A stretch of DNA of 64,000 nucleotides from Aureobasidium sp. EXF-3400. Its lineage: Eukaryota; Ascomycota; Dothideomycetes; Dothideales; Saccotheciaceae. Both the position numbers and the translations under genes were made by a program. Location of the stretch: positions 1-64,000 of the forward strand of contig SWBL01000193.1 of the NCBI GenBank assembly GCA_024195585.1, written 5' to 3'. Positions 54,801 to 63,473 of the stretch are shown here, piece after piece (position 1 is the first letter of the stretch; each line of letters begins with the position of its first letter). Under the pieces are notes generated by a model that was not told where the DNA came from, did not search any database, and was given only the letters and a program-made list of their open reading frames with translations.

Positions 54801-56075
54801 CTCCTCAGAAGCAGTCTTCTTGATGATGTCAGATTCACCGGTCGCGGAAGATTCATCGCACTTGATGCCGTGGCCTTCAATAAGAACACCATCTACTGGG
54901 ACCATGTCACCAGGTTCAAGAAGCAAAATGTCACCAGCAAGGACATCGTGAACCGATAATTCCATAGTCTTTCCAGAGCGTATAACCTTGACCTCGCGGT
55001 TGTCCTTTTTCTTGTTGAGTTTGACGAATTGACGCTCCTTCTGCCAGTCGTTGAGAGCCCCTACTCCGACGACAATGACAATAGCAACAACAATTGCGAC
55101 ACCTTCGACCCATTCGACGTGCGGTTCTCCAGGTTTTGCAGGAGTGCCGAAGGTTTGGTACAGACCAAGGGCCAGCGAGATGACAGCAGCACCAGTAAGC
55201 AAAAGGAGGATTTTGTCGTTGTAGGCCTCCCAAGCAAGACGCCATAACGGTTTTGCCTTCTTCTCAGGAAGGCGGTTGTCGCCGAAGATGCGCACACGAT
55301 CAGAGAAGGAGCCACTGTCAGATTCAGTGCTGTTGCCACCATTTGAGACGTATTGTGCGTTGGGGTTTTCGTGATCGGTAGCCTCTTCGAACGAAACCTG
55401 ACCATCAAGGTGCTGCTCCTCCAAACTCAAACCAGACTTGCGATCAGATCTGAGACCCTTCTCAATACCTGAAATACCTCCTAGGGCATGGAATGCACCC
55501 AGACTCTTGGGATTGAACATCTTGCCCATCTGGCCAGGGGTGAAAGCGAAAGGGTTGTTCTCTCTTTTGAAGTCGTCCTCGGTACCAGGGTCCGGATGTA
55601 ATGCTTCGCTAGCGCTGAGGACTTCGGGGCCGCCATGGCTATCTTGTGGGCCAAACGCCTTAGGCATACCGTGTTCCGGCGATGAGTTGACGTATGTTCC
55701 TGTCGATGATGATTCGGCACCGAGAGTATCAAAGGAACCGGCACGTGAGCGTGCGGGAGGGACTGAGAGGAAGTTCTGGGGGTTGTTGAACGTCGGTGAG
55801 GAGACATTGTGAGGAGAAGTTGGTCGGCTGTTCTCGTTATCAAAGGAGCTGGATGGGCGCAGATCGGTGGGCGAGGTTTGGTAGGGGTGCAGCCCTGACG
55901 GGGATTGATCATTGCCCTGCACAGCAAAGCTGTTGTCAGAAAGGGTATCCAAGGCTATGTCCGGACGGATCGAGGGTCTACGCACTGCTGATGTGTCTAT
56001 GGTGATGGTGGGTGCTCTACGGCGACCTTGTGCCGGCGAGTCCTGGCTGTGGTTGAAAGGATTCGAGTCCGACAT
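51864..56075 (-). CDS. pmc1: Vacuolar-type Ca2+-transporting P-type ATPase (PMCA/Pmc1 group)
   Basis: Single exon, 1403 aa from the ATG at 56075 (MSDSNPFNHSQDSPAQGRRR). An N-terminal extension of about 270 residues precedes the first helices. P2B-type motifs follow: PGDMVPVDGVLIEGHGIKCD with SSATGES, PEGLPLAVTLALAFATKRM in TM4, the phosphorylation site CSDKTGTLTQNVM, the nucleotide-domain segment VQFMPFDSGRKCMGVV, MVTGDNIMTAKAIA, and GDGTNDAPALKAADVGFSMG. Ten membrane segments can be placed. The C-terminus is Ser/Arg-rich (SRSASRSRSSMSLPQTPN) and lacks an obvious calmodulin site. Known role: pumps cytosolic Ca2+ into the vacuole; transcription in fungi is controlled by calcineurin and Crz1. 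Confidence 0.96.
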   Translation of the reverse strand: MSDSNPFNHSQDSPAQGRRRAPTITIDTSAVRRPSIRPDIALDTLSDNSFAVQGNDQSPSGLHPYQTSPTDLRPSSSFDNENSRPTSPHNVSSPTFNNPQNFLSVPPARSRAGSFDTLGAESSSTGTYVNSSPEHGMPKAFGPQDSHGGPEVLSASEALHPDPGTEDDFKRENNPFAFTPGQMGKMFNPKSLGAFHALGGISGIEKGLRSDRKSGLSLEEQHLDGQVSFEEATDHENPNAQYVSNGGNSTESDSGSFSDRVRIFGDNRLPEKKAKPLWRLAWEAYNDKILLLLTGAAVISLALGLYQTFGTPAKPGEPHVEWVEGVAIVVAIVIVVGVGALNDWQKERQFVKLNKKKDNREVKVIRSGKTMELSVHDVLAGDILLLEPGDMVPVDGVLIEGHGIKCDESSATGESDIIKKTASEEVWRAMEAHEPLKKMDPFILSGAKVTEGVGKFLVVATGVNSSYGKTMMSLREDSEVTPLQSKLNTLAEYIAKLGGAAALLLFIVLFIKFCAKLPGDHRSPSDKAQNFLNILIVAVTIVVVAVPEGLPLAVTLALAFATKRMTKDNNLVRVLRSCETMGNATTVCSDKTGTLTQNVMTVVAGTFGTTSRFSSKASKDQDAQGVNVDSVDTSEFVGTLGDNVKTLMKDSIALNSTAFEGEENGKTTFIGSKTETALLAFARDFLGMEAISTERSNAELVQFMPFDSGRKCMGVVQKIGNKYRLYVKGASEIMLRHATMIIRDPSKGIDGVSISNDNIATLNKLIETYASNSLRTIGFLYRDFEQWPPKNARRSEDDKTQAIFEDVLKDMTFLGVIGIQDPLRDGVTDAVMDCLTAGVFPRMVTGDNIMTAKAIASECGIFTPGGVALEGPVFRKMSKQEQLAVIPKLQVLARSSPDDKRVLVKRLKEMGETVAVTGDGTNDAPALKAADVGFSMGIAGTEVAKEASDIILMDDNFASIIKALMWGRAVNDAVQKFLQFQITVNITAVLLAFVSAVASNDESSVLTAVQLLWVNLIMDTFAALALATDPPTRTIIDRKPAPKSAPLITVNMWKMIIGQAIYQLIITYVLYFGQKRGGNSLLSYANDKERERLNAMVFNCFVWMQVFNMFNNRRLDNKFNIFEGVQRNVFFIGIALIMIGGQVMIMFVGGRAFSVERLTGEQWGYSVGLGAISIPIGVIIRLIPDELITRLIPAWLKRKAAPKLVVEDEERPFEYSQALLDIRDELAFIKRIKGGRLNQIKFTLKHPREALLHSRSASRSRSSMSLPQTPNGEHSEGEAQSLAPPTPDSRRRSRGRSRSNSAFAGAAMAGIVAGSIGAAWSPIERGHGDADSMKFSRARSRSDLSRESGLEIHPETKSQDPVVVQQQIDGHHPPSQSNDTTPAFGSGPFAGHPNFKLDDGTKQ

Positions 56076-56197
56076 GGTTGTGGCTGGTGTTGCGCCGCAG
56101 GAATGCAGAACACCGTGGCTATGTCGAGGTTGAGTGAACAATGATCATCCGTAGGAGGTGTGGCTTGACCTTTCATGCAATGATGTGAGGCGAATAG

Positions 56198-56210
56198 AGG
56201 CTGTGCTGAG
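56198..56210 (-). promoter_or_regulatory. Crz1/CrzA-type site, copy 1 of a 13-bp direct repeat
   Basis: AGGCTGTGCTGAG on the + strand contains GGCTGTG, which is CACAGCC on the gene's strand and matches the fungal CAC[AT]GCC calcineurin-response site. It is about 125 bp upstream of the ATPase ATG. The identical 13-mer recurs at 56579. Confidence 0.5.
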
Positions 56211-56241
56211 AATGTGTCTAGCGTAGGTCGAGCCCGGGATG

Positions 56242-56250
56242 GTGGCAGTG
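56242..56250 (-). promoter_or_regulatory. Crz1/CrzA-type site
   Basis: GTGGCAGTG fits the Aspergillus CrzA pattern G[TG]GGC[TA]G[TG]G exactly and gives CACTGCC on the gene's strand. It is about 170 bp upstream of the ATPase ATG. Confidence 0.5.
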
Positions 56251-56578
56251 AAGTCCAGTGATGGCGTTTAAGAGATGGTAAATGCTCAATAGTACTAGGC
56301 ACATGACAAAAGCATCAGCAATCCGATATGGCTTCGCCCATATACAAATGTCATAAGGCAAGGGGGCGCAGTGATAGATGTCCAAGAGCCAAGAATCTCT
56401 TAGGCTCGATTTGCTGGTTGCTATGCGGTGAAAGAAAGTGGAAAGAGGCTTTATTACACTTTACCATCGACACTGCCCGTTGCCGACTACTATTCAGTCT
56501 GCCAACGCTCGTCTTCACCGGCGGCTGGCTAACTGTGGGTTCGAGGGTAGAGATATGCTGGGCGCTGCAGCGATAGGC

Positions 56579-56591
56579 AGGCTGTGCTGAG
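56579..56591 (-). promoter_or_regulatory. Crz1/CrzA-type site, copy 2 of the 13-bp direct repeat
   Basis: AGGCTGTGCTGAG, identical to 56198-56210 and in the same orientation, about 510 bp upstream of the ATPase ATG. It contains the CACAGCC core on the minus strand. Confidence 0.45.
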
Positions 56592-57794
56592 TCAAATGGT
56601 CGTTTTTTTGCGCGGTTATGCGACTGCTTGTTTCGATATACAGCTTTACAGCCAAACAGAACGCAAGTAAGGAGAAGTAGCAGCAACAAGGAGTCAATTA
56701 TCCTGCAGAACCAGGTCTTTGCTTCGACTGCCGCCAGACAGCAAAAGTCGGCAAGCAGCTGTCAGAAGACACAGCTCTGTAGTAACTAGTTTTCTCCTCA
56801 CGTCCATCTTGTCGCATGGTGGTTGTGTTAGCAGTGTACGCCAAGTGCACAGCCCCAAAGATGAAAACTAGCGTGATCGTCCTTCCGCCTCGGCCCCCTG
56901 TCAAAGAGCCTCATCGGCGCTTCCATTGGCCGTTATGCCTGACTCTTGTTCAGGTCTGGTCGCTTTTATGCGACCTGCCTTCGCCCTCTGCATCTCTTGC
57001 CGAACCATACAGCTTTCGCACGACAAAAGATTGCTTGTTCGAACGCACGATATGCGAGAACGACGACTGTCTTGAGCGAATGCGACAGAAAGTTTGGGCC
57101 TAAAGTAAACGATAAATTGCAACAACCGAAGCCTTGGTCCCCTCTCAGTCAACGCACAAACACTCTCATTTCAACACTCTGCAATCGAGCAGATATGGTA
57201 GATTGTTTCTGTTGCGATGCCATGGCTATCAGCAAAACATCTACCCGGCAGTGGTGGCGCTCTGGTGCGACTCTACCAACCAATCCTCCCTGGCCTTGTA
57301 TGCGGTATCTCGACAGACTATCCTTGCTCAAAAGAAGCAGAACTTATTAACTCATTGTACCTTGTTGCACGTCAAATTACTTTTGTAAGCCCTTACGGAT
57401 GCTCTGCTCTTTTGTTTGTTATCGGGCAGATCTTCTTACGGCCTCAAGCCCTCTAACTAGTGCTCGATGGCGTGAGAGCAATATTTCTCTCATGGTCGTC
57501 GACCTTCTTGATGAGGACATGCTTTTCGAAGCTTCGATACGCCGAGCCGTGGCATCAACGAACACAGCCCCCGCCAAGGTCAACATGCACACCGCAGAGT
57601 GAGGTCAGCGGATGCTGCGGGCTATACTCACTTGTACGCCGTACCCAAGGTGTGCTATGCTTTGAATTGATTGGTAAGATGTATCTTATCGACTAAACAT
57701 CGCCCACGTCTCGATACTCTACGAAGCAGGTGAGAGATTTGCTATAAGCTTATATTACGAACTGCGGTTGGCCAGACATCAGCCATGTCCATCA

Positions 57795-59386
57795 TCATGC
57801 GCCAAACACTCTTTGAAGCAAGTACGGCGCAAACATGTCGAAACCGGGCGACTGTACACATCTTCCGACTCGGTTACCCGCATTGGGGCTGAGCCAGTTG
57901 CCTGCATCACCAGGGATCTCACCCTCACCGTCGTCCGGGGCCCGCTTCTTTCTGCCACGTCTATCAACAACCGTCATGCCTCGTGTCCATTGCCCCGTGG
58001 TCTCGATTCTAATATCCTCGTCTTTCTTAATCTTCCATCCTGCATCATCGTGAGTGAGCGCGTACCAGATACACAGAGGATCGTGCAATTCGAGTCCAAC
58101 AGAGTCACCACTAATACCTTCCATCAACGATTCAACTTTATCGAACGTCGAGTTCAGGAATGCTGCGGTCCACTCTGCCAAGGGCGAACCAGCCTCAATC
58201 AAGGGCTGGATCGTCTGTTTGACCTGACCTCGGGTGATCTTGTGAGGTGTCGTAATGTCAAGAGGGAACACGGTGAGCTTGAGCTGTCTCGACAGTTTTG
58301 CTGGGTATGGCGCCAAGTGAGGCAGTGACTGTGAGCCAGGCAGTGCAGGAGGCGAAGGAGGAATAGTCGAGTTCGGGGTAGGCGAAGTAAGTGCATACAC
58401 ACGGGCCGTGGCAATGCTGTCGGCGTATGTGTTGAACTCGGCCACCGGGGTCACCTGGTTACGGATATTTAGACTCGTGCGCAAAGGTGTTTGTGGAGCC
58501 TTGATCAGGCGGAATGGTGGCTCTGGGATTGAGGCGGGTGGGTAGATAGGGGGAGGAGGTTTTCGTACATTGCCTGGCTCGTTGATGGTGTTTCCCATGA
58601 CGACCACTTCCTTCACACGCAAGAATGTCTCAGGATCCTGAGCTGCAGCGATGGCCAAGTTGGTTAAGGGTCCGATGGCAACAATGGTAATAGTGTCTGG
58701 CTCGTTCTCCTTCAGCAGACGCAGTATCTCCTCATGGGAACGTCGCTGAGAGGGCTTGAACATGGATGCCTCGCAGACCTGCTGAGAGGTGACAGTTCCC
58801 TCTGGTGAGAGAGGCGCTCCTTCAGCCGCATCGAAGAGCATCTTCCAAGTCTCTTGAGGAGTGAGATGCGGGTGCTGGAACGATGTTAGCCAATTGGACA
58901 TCCCGTGCTACTGACACGACAACAATACATACGCTGGAATGAATGCCACCGAGGCCATCAGTACCATCTGTGTTCATCAGCGCACTAATCACACCGACTA
59001 TTCAAAGCACTTACGGAAGAAATCAGCCATCATAAGCTGCTCTGCCAAAGGCTCTTCAGCACCAACAGCAACAAGAGGCTTCGAAGCTCTCAGTGTCTCG
59101 AAACCTAGATCTTTGCCATTCTTGCTTCTCCACTCAATCTCTCTTTCAATGTGGTGAAACAGCGATACTGCATTTCTAAGGCAGTTCTGTACATCGATGT
59201 TGCCAAAGGTCAAAGAAATTAGGAGGACTTCAATCTCTTCAGGCGTACCGGCGAATGCCAAGAGCATGGCCAGGATATCATCGACACCCTAGGAGATGTG
59301 TTGGCCATAATGTTGATATATGGAGTGGTAACATGTGATAGACGTACTGGGTCGGAGTCGATGATGATCTTTTGCTTAGGTGCCAT
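57795..59386 (-). CDS. Inosine-uridine preferring nucleoside hydrolase
   Basis: Four minus-strand exons, 59386-59348, 59288-59015, 58967-58933 and 58874-57795, give 475 aa. The joins restore DSDP|GVDDILAM, ADFFH|GTDGLGG and GIHSS|HPHLTPQETW. The metal-binding opening IIIDSDPGVDD (Asp10, Asp12, Asp16, Asp17) is the family signature. The central segment NEPDTITIVAIGPLTNLAIA with FLRVKEVVVMGN is equally typical. A closing segment, GLELHDPLCIWYALTHDD, provides the late catalytic Asp and His. It hydrolyses ribonucleosides to base and ribose. The third exon is only 35 nt. A Pro-rich insert near residue 220 lengthens the protein relative to bacterial members. Confidence 0.92.
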
Positions 59387-60145
59387 GATGGTGTCCTTAG
59401 GTTCTGTGTGTCTTTGTAATGAATTTATGTATTGGATCTGGTCCGGAGAGTTTAAGCGGTGTTATCTCGATATGTGTTCTTGGGAGAGTGGTGGATGCTT
59501 CGTGCCAGAAAGGTTGACGTTGCTACCCGCTTTTTTGACACGGCTTCATTATTTGACAAGATGATTTTCAATTTCTCTATGCAGTTGCTCAGGTAGTACG
59601 TGTTTAAATCCAGAGATTCAGGATATACACTCGGTCACGATTGTCAGAGCAAACAGTGTCTGGCAATCAGATATGACGAGTGTAGACGATGACTTCTATC
59701 TGGGAGATTTGACAACAGGGTGGCAGTCTCGACGACATTTTGGTTCCTGCGCACAGACCACCCACGCTGTATAAAAAGTCTGCTTTCCCAAACCCTCTTT
59801 CTTCCGTCAACAATGTCAGTCGCCCACCCTTAGAGTCTCGGTACGACATTTCAATGTTTGTACAGGTCCATGAGGCCTCCATAGCGTGCTCCGGTGGTCG
59901 CAGAATCAAATACGCCTTCTGTCTAATTGTATCTATCTTCTTTCGGGAAGAGATGGGAATGCAGCATGGACACGGGTGTGAAATCTCTATTCTAGAATTT
60001 ATACATTTCTTGCGTGAGTTGTGGCTATGGGTGTGCCGCCCTAGTCTATTTGATTCCTTGCGCGCGCTGTCTCATCTTCAGTCTGGAGATCGCGAAGAGC
60101 ATGTCAACAACCAAGTCTGAAAGAGGAACAAGTGACGAATCGTTC
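59387..60145. other. Nucleoside hydrolase promoter and CMC4 3' flank
   Basis: About 760 bp. A 126-codon frame on the + strand (59740-60120) is not convincing: it has no protein-like segments and overlaps both flanks. Nothing else recognised. Confidence 0.45.
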
Positions 60146-60529
60146 TTACCTCAAGAGGCCAGCCTTTGGGCAACTCACGGTTGAGGCGCTATCACCATTC
60201 TTTTCGTAAAACCCATTGCAGCACTCGTAGAGAGCATCAATCTGAGCGCGATCAATATTGTTTTCTTGTGTATGGATTGAGAATCGGCGACGCACCTGCT
60301 TCTGGCATTTGCTCTCGTCGTAGCCATTCTTCTGTATGCAATCTGCCACTATGTGAACACGCTTTCCCCTACTAGTACATCATGCCAACTACTACCTTGG
60401 ATCGCACATGCGCGAGGATGACAAGGAGGGTCGGTCTTGAGATCTTGCTCCAAGCCCTACATGTTGCTATTAGCTGAAATACCTTTGAGAATTGGACTGA
60501 AAAGCGTCTTTGTCATGACCTCATACCAT
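60146..60529 (-). CDS. CMC4: Cmc4-type mitochondrial Cys-rich protein
   Basis: Four minus-strand coding exons, 60529-60527, 60456-60396, 60348-60296 and 60241-60146, give 70 aa. The first coding exon is just the ATG, immediately followed by a GTATGA donor; the protein continues as GLEQDLKTDPPCHPRACAIQ. The other joins restore AIQ|VADCIQKNGYDESKC and QKQ|IDALYECCNGFY. Cys residues at 13, 18, 25, 36, 46, 47 and in the late VSCPK place it with Cmc4/MTCP1, whose disulphide-linked helical hairpin (CX9C type) is imported to the mitochondrial intermembrane space by the Mia40 route. Length matches the family. Confidence 0.88.
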
Positions 60530-61074
60530 GATTGGAATTTGAGGCAGTTGTGAGAGTCTTGTGGAAGTGACAAGTGAAGGTAAAGAGAACAGCTAGAGAA
60601 CCGAGAGGGTTCGAAGGGCAATTTCTAGCAAGTTCGGTGAAACGTCGAGTCCTTGTGTTCGTGTTGTATGCAACTCCCAGACGCTTCAGTGATTATTGGA
60701 CTTTGAGGAAGGCGCCTCGCAAAAGACCCCGCGTGTGCCTGCTTCAATTGAGCGCGAACTGGCGTCACTGCTGCCCTCTCATTTTCAGCTGCTCAAGTCT
60801 TTCACACCTCTCTTATTCACGTCACATAGATCCATCAGGTAACTCCTCTTTCCAACACTTCTCATCTTCAGCCGGCCACGGAACTCACCAACTCATCGCA
60901 GCTCGTCGCAGCTTTCATCAACTCGACACCTCAACCCGCGCCACCACGTGAGCCGACAACGATCGCAACAGCAAGACCCGCCTTCGCAAGGTACTCTCTC
61001 TCTTCCACACCTCACCTCACACTTCTCTACAACAGCCTCATCTAACACCACCGCTTCGCGACAGAAAACACAAA
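60530..61074. other. Divergent promoter region (CMC4 / SUMO)
   Basis: About 545 bp between two starts. The SUMO side from about 60770 is C/T-rich leader sequence with a probable 5' UTR intron (60991-61064). Confidence 0.5.
60991..61064 (+). other. Probable 5' UTR intron of the SUMO gene
   Basis: GTACTC donor after GCAAG, TCTAAC branch point at 61041, GACAG acceptor ending 10 bp before the ATG. Length 74 bp, the same as the coding intron of this gene. Splicing is inferred from these sites. Confidence 0.45.
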
Positions 61075-61427
61075 ATGTCTGACACCGGATCACCACCTCA
61101 AAAGCCTGAGGGCGGCGAGCACCTCAACATCAAGGTGACCGACAACAACAACGAAGTCTACTTCAAGATCAAGCGCACCACCCAGCTCAAGAAGCTTATG
61201 GATGCTTTCTGCGAGCGTCAAGGAAAGGCCCCTACCAGTGTGCGATTCCTCTTCGACGGCCAGAGAGTCAACCCCACCGACAACCCTGAGACTGTGAGTT
61301 GCCCTTTCCTCTTCCGCCCTCGCGTTCGCACTTTGTTCTGTATCTGTGGCTGACACCGATCTCACAGCTTGATATGCAAGACGGCGATACCCTCGAGGTC
61401 CACCAAGAGCAGATCGGTGGCTGCTAA
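61075..61427 (+). CDS. smt3: SUMO (Smt3-type ubiquitin-like modifier)
   Basis: Exons 61075-61293 and 61368-61427 give 92 aa; the 74-bp intron (GTGAGT donor, CTCACAG acceptor) joins NPTDNPET|LDMQDGDTLEV. The beta-grasp core is clear (EHLNIKVTDNNNEVYFKIKR, MDAFCERQGKAPTSVRFLFD). The C-terminus is EVHQEQIGG followed by one Cys (Gly90-Gly91-Cys92), so a SUMO protease need remove only a single residue to mature it. The modifier is attached to lysines of nuclear and septin-type proteins. Length and disordered N-terminus are normal for fungal SUMO. Confidence 0.96.
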
Positions 61428-62096
61428 TCACCTTCTCACACCACGAACCACTACAACAAGCAATACTCGGGGAACATGCGTCTGCAAGCAAGGATATGGC
61501 GAGGTAGAATGCGTGCACCCTAGATGGTGCAACTTGGCGTTTGTTTCCAAGCTGGAGTCATAATCAATCAGGGCGGTTTATCTATACCAGTCCAAATCGG
61601 GGCATGTGCTTTCTTCGACTGCTTTTCTTGCCAACGGAAGAGCGTAGCGCTGCTCTCCTGCCCCGTATCTTACTCTTTTTCTCGCACACAAAAGATTTGC
61701 ACAGAACGATCAAGGTATCGAAAAGATTTGATTGCTATTGAGATTTCTCGAGGCTCATCGCTCCTTACTATGCTTGCTCTGCCAAATGCTCCTGATGTAT
61801 CCTTCTATACCTTCTCTCCCTAGATGCTTGCCTCATATACTGCCTATCTGTCGTTTGCTTCGTGGTAATGTCAACTTAAAAGAGTCCTCATACGATACCC
61901 TGTCTTCAACGCTTACGATGCGAATCCGCACGCGCTTCCTCTTTTCGAGTTTTGCGCTCTGAGCGATTCATGTGTGCTCATCGAGCCCAAGTAGTCCCAT
62001 GAATTCAAGCCTGCCATATCCTCGAGTCTCATGGCAGGCAAGTCTCAGGTATTGCAATGCCAAATGTGTAGTCTCTTGTCTCTGTCCACAACTGCT
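61428..62096. other. Convergent intergenic region
   Basis: About 670 bp of 3' UTR and spacer between SUMO and the PPHxKY-motif gene. No gene or RNA recognised. Confidence 0.45.
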
Positions 62097-62891
62097 TCAA
62101 TCATCCCAGATCGCAGCCTTGGCCTTTGCGGCATCCTCCTCTGCCTTTTTCTTTGCCTCTCTCTCCTTGTCTCTCTTTCTCTTCTCCTGCTCCCTCATAG
62201 CTTTGTCGTAGGCTCTCTGCTCTTCTGTCCTTCTTGGTACCTTGACACCCAGAGCACCAGCGATCAATCGATGGGCTACGGCATTTGTCTTTTCAGGGCG
62301 ACGCTCGGAAGAAGTGCTTGAAGAGGGAGTGGTGCTGTGCGAAGGTGGTGTCAGACTTCGGCTCGGTGGTGAGAGGGCGGCAGAGCGATATTTAAGGTGA
62401 GGCGGGATGTAAGACGATTGTGGTACGGATGCTGGCTCTGGAGTTGACTTCGCGGTTTGCTCGGTGGTGGTGCTTGCGGGCTCTTGGTTTGATGATGCTT
62501 CTTCCTCCCATGAGTCTGCGACTTCGGTGGCGGGCTTGCTGTATTTGCGATGGGGAGCCATGCTTCTGGTTTCGGTCTTTGGCTTGGGCTCTGCAACCGA
62601 CTCTTTTGATGGTGCAGGAGCGGGTGTTGTTCTTGTCTCCATTGAGGCCTTGGGTTCAGTAGAAGCGATGACGTCCGACTTGATAGACCTCTCGGATGTA
62701 GTGCGTGAGACTGCGGGTCTATTGTTCGCATCCTTGACCGGTGCTGCGGTGCTAGTCTCGACGGACTTGTTCGCTTGAGCGTACTTTCGGTGCGGTGGAG
62801 TGTAGCGAGGAGTATCGGCATGACGCTTGCCACTAACAGACATCCTCTCCATCTGTTGCGACAGCCCATTCGTCGACTGAGAGCTTGCCAT
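62097..62891 (-). CDS. Disordered protein with three PPHxKY motifs and a basic C-terminal helix
   Basis: Single exon, 264 aa. Three related short motifs recur: RYTPPHRKYAQA (core residues 30-37), MAPHRKYSKP (112-117) and SYIPPHLKYRSA (161-168). They are separated by Ser/Thr/Glu-rich disordered linkers, one with an acidic Trp patch (ADSWEEEAS). The C-terminus is ordered: NAVAHRLIAGALGVKVPRR leads into a long Lys/Glu/Arg helix that ends in AAIWDD. The third motif resembles the YIPPHLR segment near the N-terminus of DDX3/Ded1 helicases, which is implicated in eIF4E contact. A role in translation or mRNP assembly is therefore a reasonable inference, but I know no named family for the whole protein. 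Confidence 0.75.
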   Translation of the reverse strand: MASSQSTNGLSQQMERMSVSGKRHADTPRYTPPHRKYAQANKSVETSTAAPVKDANNRPAVSRTTSERSIKSDVIASTEPKASMETRTTPAPAPSKESVAEPKPKTETRSMAPHRKYSKPATEVADSWEEEASSNQEPASTTTEQTAKSTPEPASVPQSSYIPPHLKYRSAALSPPSRSLTPPSHSTTPSSSTSSERRPEKTNAVAHRLIAGALGVKVPRRTEEQRAYDKAMREQEKRKRDKEREAKKKAEEDAAKAKAAIWDD

Positions 62892-63473
62892 GATGAATCT
62901 CGTTGTTGTGGTGAGATGCTAGAGATGTTCGGAAAGAGTCCAGTCTGGAGGTAAGCAGCAGCGTGAAGAAAGTGAAGACCAGAGCAATCTAGATGGGTAG
63001 CAAGCAGGAACACAAAGAATCTGAAGATATATATCTGGAGTCGAGTCACAAAAAAATGGTAATATGCGACTCGAAGCCCAAGCCCAAGCCCGAAAGTGAA
63101 ATCGCAAACCCAAACTCGAACACCCCACGTTTGCACCACATCTGCGGGGATAACACAATCTTGGCATCACTGACATCACCTGAACTCACCTTCCGACAGA
63201 AGATCCTATCTGACAAGTTAATGAGTCAGGATGGTTGCGGAGTCCGGTCTATGCATTCGTTGTCACAATGTCCAGACACTCAATGGTAGGCATACGAGAG
63301 ACAACATGGTCAACGATATAAACTCAGTTTCATGCTCCCTCCGGCCTCGGCCGGTAAGATCAACCTGATGCCGATACTCCACTTCGTTGTGCCGTTGCTT
63401 CATATATCGAGGTCTCCTTCCACACCGTGATCAAGTCATATCTGTGCGTCACCCTGCTTGAAGGAAGTACAAA
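62892..63473. other. Divergent promoter region (PPHxKY gene / LSC1)
   Basis: About 580 bp between two outward-pointing starts. CCCAAG is repeated near 63080 (AAGCCCAAGCCCAAGCCCG), a very short tandem run. No clear TATA box on either side. Confidence 0.45.

Larger units (their letters stand above)
56076..57794. other. Promoter of the Ca2+-ATPase gene and 3' flank of the nucleoside hydrolase
   Basis: About 1.7 kb. The proximal 520 bp hold three CAC[AT]GCC-type sites (listed separately). From about 57000 to 57700 I see no sustained coding frame. Confidence 0.55.

Noticed and set aside
59740..60120. 126-codon + strand frame between the nucleoside hydrolase and CMC4
   Set aside because: Starts at a weak site, has erratic composition and no match to any family pattern I know.
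63070..63100. AAGCCC triplet-like tandem run
   Set aside because: Three short units only, not telomeric and too short to be meaningful.
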